Below, piece by piece: positions 1-8,700 of a DNA stretch of 64,000 nucleotides; the first letter of the stretch is position 1, and each line of letters opens with the position of its first letter. The notes below the pieces were generated by a model. It was not told the DNA's origin and did not search any database. It saw only the letters and a program-made list of their open reading frames with translations. The translations under genes were made by a program, and so were the position numbers. Location: positions 1,240,001-1,304,000 of the forward strand of contig NZ_SJPX01000001.1 in assembly GCF_007860175.1 (NCBI RefSeq), read 5' to 3'. This DNA comes from Rubripirellula reticaptiva (lineage in GTDB: Bacteria > Planctomycetota > Planctomycetia > Pirellulales > Pirellulaceae).

Positions 1-8
1 GCAATCAA

Positions 9-701
9 ATGAGTGACGAAACAGGCGAAGATAAGAAGACTGCGGGGCCTTTGTCGGCAGGTGCGCGGCGAGTGCTGGGCGTGCTGATCGAGAAAGCCAA
101 GACGACACCGGACAATTATCCGTTGACGTTGGCGTCGTTGATCAGCGGCTGCAACCAAAAATCCAACCGCGATCCCAAGATGGACATGGATGACGAAGAT
201 GCACTGTTGGCGCTCGATGAATTGAAAGCCGCTGGCGCCGCACGCGAAGTTCAAGGCAGCGGTCGTGCGGTCAAGTACCGTCACGTGGGCTACGAATGGT
301 TGGACGTCGACGGGCCTGGGTCAGCGGTGATGACGGAGTTGTTGTTGCGTGGCGCCCAGACGCTTGGTGAATTGCGCACGCGAGCTTCGCGGATGCACCC
401 GTTTAGTGATCTGTCCGTCATTCAAACGACGGTCGACGACCTGATCGAGAAAGGATTGGTCGAAGCGATCACGCCAGCGGGACGCGGTCAGATGTTCGCG
501 CACAAACTGTACACACCGCAAGACCGCCAGTACTTGGTCGCTCGCATTGAAAAGCATGCGGCGGCCGAGCAATCAACCGCCACGCTAGCACGCGAGCCGA
601 AATCATCGGGTAATCCCGTCGATGCACTCTTGGCTCGACTTGAAACGGTTAGCGAACGGATCGATGCACTTGAAAAACGAATCGCCGAGCTCGAAAGCTA
701 A
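9..701 (+). CDS. YceH-like protein (DUF480/UPF0502)
   Basis: The 230-residue protein matches the DUF480 (YceH) family. After a short charged leader it has the conserved start of the first winged-helix domain (RVLGVLIEKAKTTPDNYPL), then the family signature NQKSNRDP at about residues 50-57, and a second winged-helix domain at about 100-165 (ELLLRGAQTLGEL, MHPF). A C-terminal heptad-like helix (about 207-230, LETVSERIDALEKRIAELES) looks like a coiled coil, as in other members. The biochemical role of the family is not established; a DNA-binding or regulatory role is inferred from the fold. The gene begins 8 bases from the window edge, so an upstream start outside the window cannot be fully excluded. 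It converges on the next gene, with a hairpin between them. Confidence 0.9.
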   Translation: MSDETGEDKKTAGPLSAGARRVLGVLIEKAKTTPDNYPLTLASLISGCNQKSNRDPKMDMDDEDALLALDELKAAGAAREVQGSGRAVKYRHVGYEWLDVDGPGSAVMTELLLRGAQTLGELRTRASRMHPFSDLSVIQTTVDDLIEKGLVEAITPAGRGQMFAHKLYTPQDRQYLVARIEKHAAAEQSTATLAREPKSSGNPVDALLARLETVSERIDALEKRIAELES

Positions 702-728
702 GCCGCTCGAACCGCGCGAGCGGCTCGG
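701..728. terminator. Hairpin between convergent genes
   Basis: A perfect 9-base inverted repeat (AGCCGCTCG at 701-709 and CGAGCGGCT at 717-725) sits exactly between the stop codons of two convergent genes. The position and the GC-rich stem suggest a bidirectional terminator. There is no clear T-run, so this rests on structure and context. Confidence 0.55.
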
Positions 729-732
729 TTCG

Positions 733-3700
733 CTACCACTGGCAAAGTGAATCAATGTAGTCGGCACTGCCGTCTCGCTTCCACGGATCGAGTTGGGCTT
801 GCGCCTTGAGCTGTTGCCCACGTCGCATTGCCGTCACAAAGAATCGCGTATCGATTTCGGGAAGTGCCGTCATGTCGCCCCAAAGTTTTTCGAACTGCGC
901 GACGGGATAGACGTCTTCTTGAGCGTGCCCCCAACGTTTCTTGACGTCTTTGAGCGTCACGTACGTCGGAAGTCTCATTCCCATCTTACGAACGGCAGCG
1001 TCGACTTTTGCCTCGTTAGCCAAGTCTTCGCGAGTCAATTCGAACGACGACAACAGTCTGTCGATTTCAATCCACGTTGTCATCGAGTTGTAGTACGTCA
1101 GCGCGAACTCGGTCTTTTCATTCGGCATCGCAAGGCCTTCGACCAATCGAGGCCGGCCGCCGACCAAGGCGAGTCCACCACCGCGATCTTCCAGTCGGCG
1201 GCCAATCACTTCGAACGACAGTGTTTGTTTGCCGTCGATGTGCAATCCTAGTAATCCTGGATCAACGCTCGCACCGAGCGTGTCGATGTTGTGAAGAAGC
1301 AGGTACTTCAGTTCACTTTGGTCGGCCAGCATTTGTCGCAGGACACCGCTGCGAAGCAGGTTTGGAACTTCGTACCAGTGCCCGACCGGATGGATACATT
1401 GGCTTGGGACATTGTCGGTATAGTCATTGCATTGACCCGCCGACGTCGCCCAACCCACAAGTGCTTGCCGGACGCTTTCGCGAACCTTCTGTTGCTGTTC
1501 GTCCAGGACCTGCTGCGCGGTTTCTTCCCACAGAAAGCGTAAATCGCGAACTGTCGGAATCATTCGCAAACCCACACTGCGACCGGTTGAAACGTGAACT
1601 TCCTTGGGATCAAAACCAAAGTAGTTTTGTCGGGCCAAGTGATCGCGAATCGGTTCGTCGGTCAGATGGCTGGTCGTGAAGACGTGCGGGATTTTTCCGC
1701 CATAGGTGGATCGAGTTTTACGGTTCTTTGCTAAGTGAACTTCCAAAAACGTGCGGTGGCGACCGGCAAATCGATTGAACGGGTGTAGTGCTTTACAAAC
1801 GCCCGCACCCTCGGTCCAGCGACTACCCACGCCTGCGGCTAGTGTGACGACGGCGACTTGCCCATCGCGAATGGCTCGGGCGCCCAAGTCGACGTACTTT
1901 TTGTCGATGCCTTCGCGAACATCGGTGACGTGCTGAGGCCCGACGTCGCGGATGGTGGTATTGGACGCCAGTCGGTTTTGCGACAAGCCGATTCGGCCGC
2001 TGCGTAGGTCTTCACGAATTTGTTCGTGTTGTTGGCGATCGAAACCCGATGCGGCTAGGACTTGGTTCAGCGACTGAGCCTTGATGTCGTCTGTGCTGCT
2101 TTGCGGCAAGACACTGCCGAGCAGCAGTCGTGCGGTTTCGGAATCGGCTGAATCTTGGCACCGCCGGCTGATTTGCTGCAGCTCGATGCGGCGTCCCATC
2201 GGCAGGTCTCGCATCGGCGTGCGCAGCAATTGCGGCAACACCAGCGAGTAGTATCGATCCGGCATGACCGCTTGATCGCCGGTCATCAAGTCGGCGAACG
2301 AGCCATTGTCGTTGATCGAAAAATCGTAGACCACCGGATCCATTGCAAACGGCAATGATGTTTGCATCTCGCGTTTGGTATCGACCATCGCGACGGACAA
2401 CCAATCTTGGGCTTCGCTTTTGATCGCGGGATCAAAGATGAATCCCATCCCACCGCCGGCCATCCCGCCGAGCATCCAGAAGCCCCAGAACTTGTCGCCG
2501 TATCGATCGCGACACTGCTCGATTAACGAATCCGTAAACCGGTTTGTGGCCCAAGGAATGATGGTCTGCAGCGGACCTTCGAAGTTGCGAGTGGTGACTT
2601 CGCCAATGCGTTTGACATCGCCCGTGCGGATCGCGTCAGTGACTTCGTCCAGGATCTTCATCGCTTCGCCGCGACCGACCCACTCGTGCTCGCTGCGCAG
2701 CAAATAGTGCTCAGTCACCATCTCTAAAATCGGACCAACGTTTTGGGCCATCCCACCGTGGACTAGCACTAAGCTGTCTTGGATTTTTTGACGTGTTTCC
2801 GGCGACGCTTCATCGTCGCCCATCACGTGATGGACCGGCATCAACCGGCCACGGCTGATACCGAATTCCGGATCGCCTTCGCCAGCGGTCGTGCCGCAGA
2901 TCAGCTTGATGCCTGGCCAAACGCCGCCTGAATCCTGCCATCCGCCGCCGCTGCCGCCGATCCATTCGCCCAAAATTGCACGGGCGGCGACGAGTCGGCG
3001 ATCGGCTTCGGTCAATTTGCCAGTTAACGACTGAATCTGGCCCGTCGCTCGCATTAAAATCGAAATCAACGAACCGAGCAGATTTGTTGATACTGCTAAA
3101 CGCGATCCCTTGGGGATGTCGTTGATCTTGCTGACCAGTTCGATACCGCGACCGGGACCGACAATACGCGCCAGCAATTCAGGGATCGTTTGACGACAAC
3201 CTTCGAGGCCCGGCGGAACGACGCCTGACGCGATGACGGCGGCTTTGAGTAGTCCCAGATAGTCGCGAGCAAAGTCGAACATTTCAGAAATGGATTCGAC
3301 TTCGGTTGACGCGCCTAAATCGACACTCGTCAAACGAATCACGGGGCGATCAATGACTCGCAGGTACGTTTCAATCGGTGGTTTAGGATGATCGTCGCGA
3401 CCGCGAACGGCCAAGTCGACCGATACGTTCAGAACGCGGGCCCCTTCGGGAAAGTCCATTCCCAGAAAGAAAATGTCGCTCCACGCCGAATGCGAAAAGT
3501 CCATTCGCACCGCGGTCGTTTCTCGCATCAACGGCGATGTTCCCGTTGCCGGATCAATTGCTGTTAGTTCCGGACGGATCCGCAGCGGGTGATCGGCTGG
3601 GTGTCCCAAGCGAAACATCCACTGGTTGCCGCGGACACTTCGGACACTGCGGCGGACTTGATCAGCAAGCGTTTGGAAACCAAGTTGGTGATAAGCTTGC

Positions 3701-4068
3701 GCAAGCGAACTGGCAATCGCATCGCTAGGGCCTTCGACCGCTTGGACTTCCAAGAACGTGTCAATCGCTTCGATGAATCGACGTGACAACAGATGGTCAT
3801 AGCCGCCGTACGGAATCACACCCGTTTGCTTGGGCGACAACCGAGTCGGCAAGTGGTATCGATAGATCGCCGCCAAGAAGAACAACGCTCGCACACGATG
3901 ATAGAGGTTCTTTTCGACTCGGCGAAACTGATCGAGTGCGTTGACGTGAGCGAGCAAATCGTCCAACGACGCTCCATCGCATACGGATTCGAGCGATCGG
4001 TTGCGAACGTTGTCGTCATCCGACAGGATGATTTCGATTAGCGGGTTCGATTGAGCAGGCGAAATCAT
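733..4068 (-). CDS. GHMP kinase-like / UDP-sugar pyrophosphorylase fusion
   Basis: This 1,111-residue protein has two parts. Residues about 180-550 carry all three GHMP kinase landmarks: a substrate-binding stretch around VRMDFSHSAWSD (187-198) followed by VLNVSV, a nucleotide-loop-like PKGSRLAVSTNLLGSL (319-334), and a glycine-rich third motif LGGMAGGGMGF (533-543). The segment GGGWQDSGGVWPG (374-386) resembles L-fucokinases. Residues about 735-1111 are a UDPGP-type nucleotidyltransferase, with LAAGVGSRW (743-751), a downstream lysine (CKALHPF) and the LLLHNIDTLGASVDP block. The likely role is sugar phosphorylation followed by nucleotide-sugar formation; the sugar is unknown. In known fucokinase/GDP-fucose pyrophosphorylase fusions the pyrophosphorylase comes first, so this order is reversed. 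Its ATG overlaps the stop of the GalU-like gene (ATGA), so the two are probably translationally coupled. Confidence 0.8.
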   Translation of the reverse strand: MISPAQSNPLIEIILSDDDNVRNRSLESVCDGASLDDLLAHVNALDQFRRVEKNLYHRVRALFFLAAIYRYHLPTRLSPKQTGVIPYGGYDHLLSRRFIEAIDTFLEVQAVEGPSDAIASSLAQAYHQLGFQTLADQVRRSVRSVRGNQWMFRLGHPADHPLRIRPELTAIDPATGTSPLMRETTAVRMDFSHSAWSDIFFLGMDFPEGARVLNVSVDLAVRGRDDHPKPPIETYLRVIDRPVIRLTSVDLGASTEVESISEMFDFARDYLGLLKAAVIASGVVPPGLEGCRQTIPELLARIVGPGRGIELVSKINDIPKGSRLAVSTNLLGSLISILMRATGQIQSLTGKLTEADRRLVAARAILGEWIGGSGGGWQDSGGVWPGIKLICGTTAGEGDPEFGISRGRLMPVHHVMGDDEASPETRQKIQDSLVLVHGGMAQNVGPILEMVTEHYLLRSEHEWVGRGEAMKILDEVTDAIRTGDVKRIGEVTTRNFEGPLQTIIPWATNRFTDSLIEQCRDRYGDKFWGFWMLGGMAGGGMGFIFDPAIKSEAQDWLSVAMVDTKREMQTSLPFAMDPVVYDFSINDNGSFADLMTGDQAVMPDRYYSLVLPQLLRTPMRDLPMGRRIELQQISRRCQDSADSETARLLLGSVLPQSSTDDIKAQSLNQVLAASGFDRQQHEQIREDLRSGRIGLSQNRLASNTTIRDVGPQHVTDVREGIDKKYVDLGARAIRDGQVAVVTLAAGVGSRWTEGAGVCKALHPFNRFAGRHRTFLEVHLAKNRKTRSTYGGKIPHVFTTSHLTDEPIRDHLARQNYFGFDPKEVHVSTGRSVGLRMIPTVRDLRFLWEETAQQVLDEQQQKVRESVRQALVGWATSAGQCNDYTDNVPSQCIHPVGHWYEVPNLLRSGVLRQMLADQSELKYLLLHNIDTLGASVDPGLLGLHIDGKQTLSFEVIGRRLEDRGGGLALVGGRPRLVEGLAMPNEKTEFALTYYNSMTTWIEIDRLLSSFELTREDLANEAKVDAAVRKMGMRLPTYVTLKDVKKRWGHAQEDVYPVAQFEKLWGDMTALPEIDTRFFVTAMRRGQQLKAQAQLDPWKRDGSADYIDSLCQW

Positions 4069-4937
4069 GATGCCGACTGGGCCTCCAACCGGTGCGACAA
4101 CAAATCCACCATTTCGGCCAGGATCTGTTCTTTGTCGATGCCGGAAAGTCCGATCGCTAATTGAGCTTTCAACAATCCGTATTTGATACCCAAGTTATAT
4201 CGAGAACCATGAATTTCGTAGGCCAAGTATCGTCCACGCGACGGCAGCAAATCGGCCGCATCGGAAAGAGTTGGCTTCTTATCGAACGAACCTGATTGTT
4301 TGAAATCAGCGATCAAGCGATCGATCAGCGGCATCACTTCGCTGGTCAGCACGTGCATGCCGAAAAAGCCGAGGTAGTGGCCGACGCGAAGACCGGGCGT
4401 CACTAATTCTTGTTCAGCAAACGTTGGCGTTGGTTTTTCTACGACTCGTTCAATCTCGTAAAGTCGTTCGCGCCGCGGCACGTTCGGTCCGCTGACGATT
4501 CCAAAGTACGGCAAGTTGTTCTCGCGTGTCGACTGGACCGCAGAAACCGAGCAATCAAACTCGCCGGCGATTTCCACCAACTGTTTCGCGCAGGGGGTCA
4601 GGTTTCCGCTGACGTACAAGTGGTCACCGACCAAGTGCAAGAAAGGTTCGTCACCGACGAAGTCTTTGGCTCGCAGAATCGCGTCGGCATAACCGAGTGG
4701 TTCGGGCTGCTCGACAAATTTTACGCTTCCCAAATGCGACCCGGCGGCAGACTGGTAGGCAGCGTGATCGCCCGGTTTGATGACCAAGCAGATTTCTTCG
4801 ACGCCGGCTGCGACGGTCTCTTCGATGATCAGTTGAAGCGCCGTTTTTTCTTCGCCGTGGGCGTCTACCAATTGCTGAAGTGGCAGTCGATTCTGGTTCG
4901 GAGCGGCGGCCGTGATGACGGCTTTAAGGACCTGCAT
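4065..4937 (-). CDS. GalU-like nucleotidyltransferase with degenerate signature
   Basis: The protein (290 residues from the ATG at 4937) aligns by eye along its length with GalU-type UTP-glucose-1-phosphate uridylyltransferases: MQVLKAVITAA at the start, QPEPLGYADAILRAK and FLHLVGDHLY in the middle, RVVEKPTPT, and GSRYNLGIKYGLLKAQL near the end. The nucleotide-binding signature is missing: where GalU has GLGTR followed by PKEMLP, this protein has APNQNRLPLQ and AHGEEKTALQ. It may therefore be inactive, regulatory, or an enzyme with altered substrate use. An upstream in-frame start at 5051 exists but would add 38 residues foreign to the family. It lies upstream of, and overlaps by four bases, the kinase-pyrophosphorylase fusion, which suggests the two act together. 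Confidence 0.78.
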   Translation of the reverse strand: MQVLKAVITAAAPNQNRLPLQQLVDAHGEEKTALQLIIEETVAAGVEEICLVIKPGDHAAYQSAAGSHLGSVKFVEQPEPLGYADAILRAKDFVGDEPFLHLVGDHLYVSGNLTPCAKQLVEIAGEFDCSVSAVQSTRENNLPYFGIVSGPNVPRRERLYEIERVVEKPTPTFAEQELVTPGLRVGHYLGFFGMHVLTSEVMPLIDRLIADFKQSGSFDKKPTLSDAADLLPSRGRYLAYEIHGSRYNLGIKYGLLKAQLAIGLSGIDKEQILAEMVDLLSHRLEAQSAS

Positions 4938-5034
4938 TTCATTCACTATCGGGCGAGAAGTGTGGGCGAGCCAATCGCTCGTCCTATAATGTCGCCTAGC
5001 ATAGTTTATGAAACCCCGTTCGCACGGCGGTGGC

Positions 5035-5727
5035 TCAAATCTGTCCACCACTGGGCGAAACTATACGCAAATGCCGTTTTAATCGCCAAAACCGCAACAT
5101 TCCGACCCAGGCAACGGCGGCCACCATCGCCAACGAACTAGCTTCGGGGACGCTGACGACGGTTAACGTGCCCGTCAGGGTGGTTGGAAAGATGGTGTTC
5201 GGAATCGATAGCACCTGAGGGCCAAGCACAAATCCGAAGTCAGAATCCGCAGCAAGGTTGATCGCGTATTGGCCAGATGCCAGCAAGTTTGTGTCGATGG
5301 TCGTCTGAACCAGAAAAAGCGATGTGTTGCTCGTGATTGGGACTACGGTTACACCGCCCGGGGCCGTCGGACGGGTCAATTGTACGTCCAGTGATTGGGG
5401 ATCGTCGAGTGCGACAATCGGGGTGTTGGGAAAGTCCGATGAAACGACAACGGAGCTAGCGTCTGCGTGCGTCACGTTTGTGTCTCCCGAAATTCCAAAA
5501 TTGAATTTTCCCGTACCAACGCCTAGAGTCTGTAACCTCATTTCCGATTGCGATGCGGTCAAATAAATATCCAGCGTCAGGGACTCACCCGCGACCACCG
5601 TAAAGTTCGTTAAATCTACGTTGGTTCCTTGGCCGAATTGGAAAAGAAAGTCGGCTCTCGATTCGCTTGCTGATGACCACAGCAAAGGTAACGCGATGGC
5701 GATGATGGATAGATGGTGTTTATTCAT
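5035..5727 (-). CDS. PEP-CTERM sorting domain protein
   Basis: A 230-residue secreted protein. It has an N-terminal signal peptide (residues 1-25, with core IIAIALPLLWSSA) and a beta-rich middle typical of extracellular domains (VVAGESLTLDIYLTAS). At the end is a PEP-CTERM-like signal: VPEASSLAMVAAVAWVGML then the basic cluster RFWRLKRHLR (about 193-221). PEP-CTERM proteins are cut and anchored or released by an exosortase at the cell surface. The tail after the basic cluster is about 9 residues longer than usual. It starts 21 bases after the stop of the GH10 xylanase gene on the same strand, so the two are probably co-transcribed. The role of the middle domain is unknown. Confidence 0.8.
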   Translation of the reverse strand: MNKHHLSIIAIALPLLWSSASESRADFLFQFGQGTNVDLTNFTVVAGESLTLDIYLTASQSEMRLQTLGVGTGKFNFGISGDTNVTHADASSVVVSSDFPNTPIVALDDPQSLDVQLTRPTAPGGVTVVPITSNTSLFLVQTTIDTNLLASGQYAINLAADSDFGFVLGPQVLSIPNTIFPTTLTGTLTVVSVPEASSLAMVAAVAWVGMLRFWRLKRHLRIVSPSGGQI

Positions 5728-5748
5728 AGAACTTGTCAGTAGCCAGTG

Positions 5749-8700
5749 TTATCGCGACTTTCCGTAGGTTGATCGGAATCGAATGTATTCGGCAACGCCA
5801 ATCAATCCGTCGAGGTCGTATGAAAACCCGGCGTTGTATCCATTTTGACCTGGCGATTTTGCGTAGCTGTTCCTGAATTGGATAAAGTCGGTCACGCCAA
5901 CGATTCCATCTCCATCGACGTCGCCATAGAGCGAGTAAAAACGATCAAGAGGATTGTCGCCCAGTGAATAGTTACCGCCGGACGATCCGTTTCCATCGCC
6001 ATCTAGCATCGCGACGGTGTTTCGTTTGGTAACGAGGCTTGAATCAATCGTGATGCGATAGTCACCATTTTCCAGGCCACCGTATTGATTGACGGTCGTT
6101 GTTCCAGTGATCGCGCTAAGGAATGTCAACACGACACGTGTTCGCTGTGGGACACCTTGATCCAAGACGTCGACCGTGTTGACTTGCAACGGAACGCTTG
6201 ACGTCGACTGGCCATCGGAGATTCGATCAACGGTAAACGCACTTGGGTCAACCGTGGCAAGCCCATCAAAGTCAACCTCGACTTGGCGAACAACCGAACG
6301 CGAGGTGTTGTCGGCACCAATGGTCACTGACTGCACACCAAGCGGCGACTGTCCGTCGGTGAAGTCGATGCGTGGCGATAGGGTCGACGAACCGTCGAAT
6401 TCCGAGTCATCGCTGACCACCGTGACGGATAGTGTTTCGGATTGGTTGCCTTCGATCGAGTAATCTTCGATCGGTGTGATGGTCACGGGCTGAGGAGTGT
6501 CCCAGTTCTGGAATGTGAACGTTAGTGTGGATGGTGACGTTGTGACTTGAGTTGACGGGGCGATCGTAACCGTGACGTCGCTGGTGGGTGCGTGCGTCAG
6601 AACCGCAGTCACGTTCGATGCATTGCCTTCGGATCCCGACAAAACCGGGGTCGACCAAACGACGCCCGGCAAGGCGAATACAAGCGTGCCGTCGGTGCTG
6701 AAATCAGAAAGTGAACGAGTCACCGTCTGGTTGTTGTACGTGACTGTGATCTCATAGTCGCCGCGAAACACATCGGCCGCCACATTGCCGTCACCACGCG
6801 TGGTCCCACGCGTGTCGGTCCACCAGGATCCAAACACGAGGTCTTCGTAGACCTGGCCGTGCGGTCGGATCGAGAAATCAGCGTTGTACATTGCTCCGTC
6901 TGGACGCCAGTGCGCTTCGGACCAGAATCCCCAATGAATGAACTCGTCGATCGCCGATTTGCTGAATGCGATCGTCATGTAGTCACGCAAATAATCAGCT
7001 TGCAGTTGCCGGTCCTGGCTGGTGATGTCAAATTCGGTGATCGCGATCGGCAGATTGAACGTCGTGTGATAGGTGTCGATCAACGCACCAAAGACCGCGA
7101 TGTCGGTCAAGTTTCCGTCGGTATAGTGGCTCTGTTCGCCAATCCGTTCGATCGCGTTTGCGGCAGTTAGTGTTTGCAACCACGAATCAAAGTTGGCACG
7201 GTGGGCAGCGTTGTTGCCGTTGTTGGCAAAGATGTCATAGTCGTTGAGGACTCGGTCGCCCGTCGGATCATATTGGCGAAACAAATTGAACCAATCCAAA
7301 ACGACGCCTGCGCCCAACGCTTCAATGGCGTCGGTGTTGGTGAAGGGTTCGTTGACGACATCCCATTCGCCCGTGACGCTAGCGAAGGTTGTCGCGACGT
7401 CTTCAATGTGTGTCGCAATGGCTTGCCGCAAGTAGTTTTCGGCGTTGGCCGAATCACCAGCTGCAAGAGTTGTTTGGTATGTGTTCCAGACGGACGCGGG
7501 CAGGTTGTCAGCGCCTGGCCAAACTGCGTTGTGGCCTCGCAGATACAAGCCGCTATTCACAGCCCAGTTTGCGACTTCAATCGCGCGAGCCCGATTGGAT
7601 TCGAGTTGCGGCCACTTCAAGCTGTTCTCGATCACCGCAGTATTAAACAGCCGAGTGATTTCGCTTTGATAGGTTTGGAAATCCGCGTTTACGGTATTGG
7701 GATCAAGTTGGCCGCCGAGGCTGTCAATTGCCGATCCAAACCGAAACGCGTGTGATGCTTGTTGGATCGAAACCACGGCTCCCTCGACGGGATTGCCCAA
7801 CGCATCAATCACATGAACGGTCAGTTCAGATTGGCGGTTTGCTACGATGTCGTCGACTGCCGAATCTCGCCACGAATCTTCGGCATCTCGGCCAACGTAG
7901 CTGATCGACGGTGACATGCTTGGCAATTCGTTCAGGTTGGCCGTTGCTGATACGTTGGTCCAACGAAGATCGGCAACTTCCACGGTTTGGGGATCGAAAC
8001 CCAAGTTCAGCATTGCCTGCAAACCTTCGATCGCGAAGTCTGCTGTAGCAGTTGCCATGATTGTGTATTTCTGCCAGGACGAGGTGGGCTGAATTAGCTG
8101 GCTACTAAGCGTGGCAAAGTCGGTGGTCGTTTGGATCACAGCGTTGATCCGCGGATTCGCGCCGGCAACACTGCGAGCATAGAAGTCAAATTCAAGGTTG
8201 TCACCTGATCCGACGGGTCCCGAATTTCGGCCGCCATATTGGAAACGCCACGGTTCGGCGCTCGGTGGATCTCCGCCCGTGGGCGTCGTCACCGTTTGGA
8301 TCTGTTTGGCCGTTTCAAATGGTTGGTTGGTAACGGAAACCGATGTTGTTGATCCAAATCCACTGCCGCCGTTGACCAATTGCACGTTCGCCGGAGTGAC
8401 GTCGCGTGGCGCTCCGTACGCGTACAAGTGAATGTCGGCGAACTGAATTGTCTGTGGTTTTGAACCCAGGATGAAACCAAAGGCCATCGGCGTCGTTGTG
8501 CTGTCATACGGCCGTGCGATCGTGAAAGGCACTTGGATTCGTGTCCATTGTGTCGGCACATCGATCGAGTGATCAAGGCTGTGGTCATAGGGCTGACCAT
8601 CGGTTTCCGCGATAGCCGTGATCTTGCCTACGCCGCCGATCGAACGAACATAGAAATCAGCCAGCATGACGTCGCCGGTTTGAAAACCCTGCAGGTTCCC

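Noticed and set aside
4410-5141. Plus-strand frame of 243 residues opposite the GalU-like gene
   Set aside because: It mirrors a real gene with clear homology on the other strand and has no recognisable motif.
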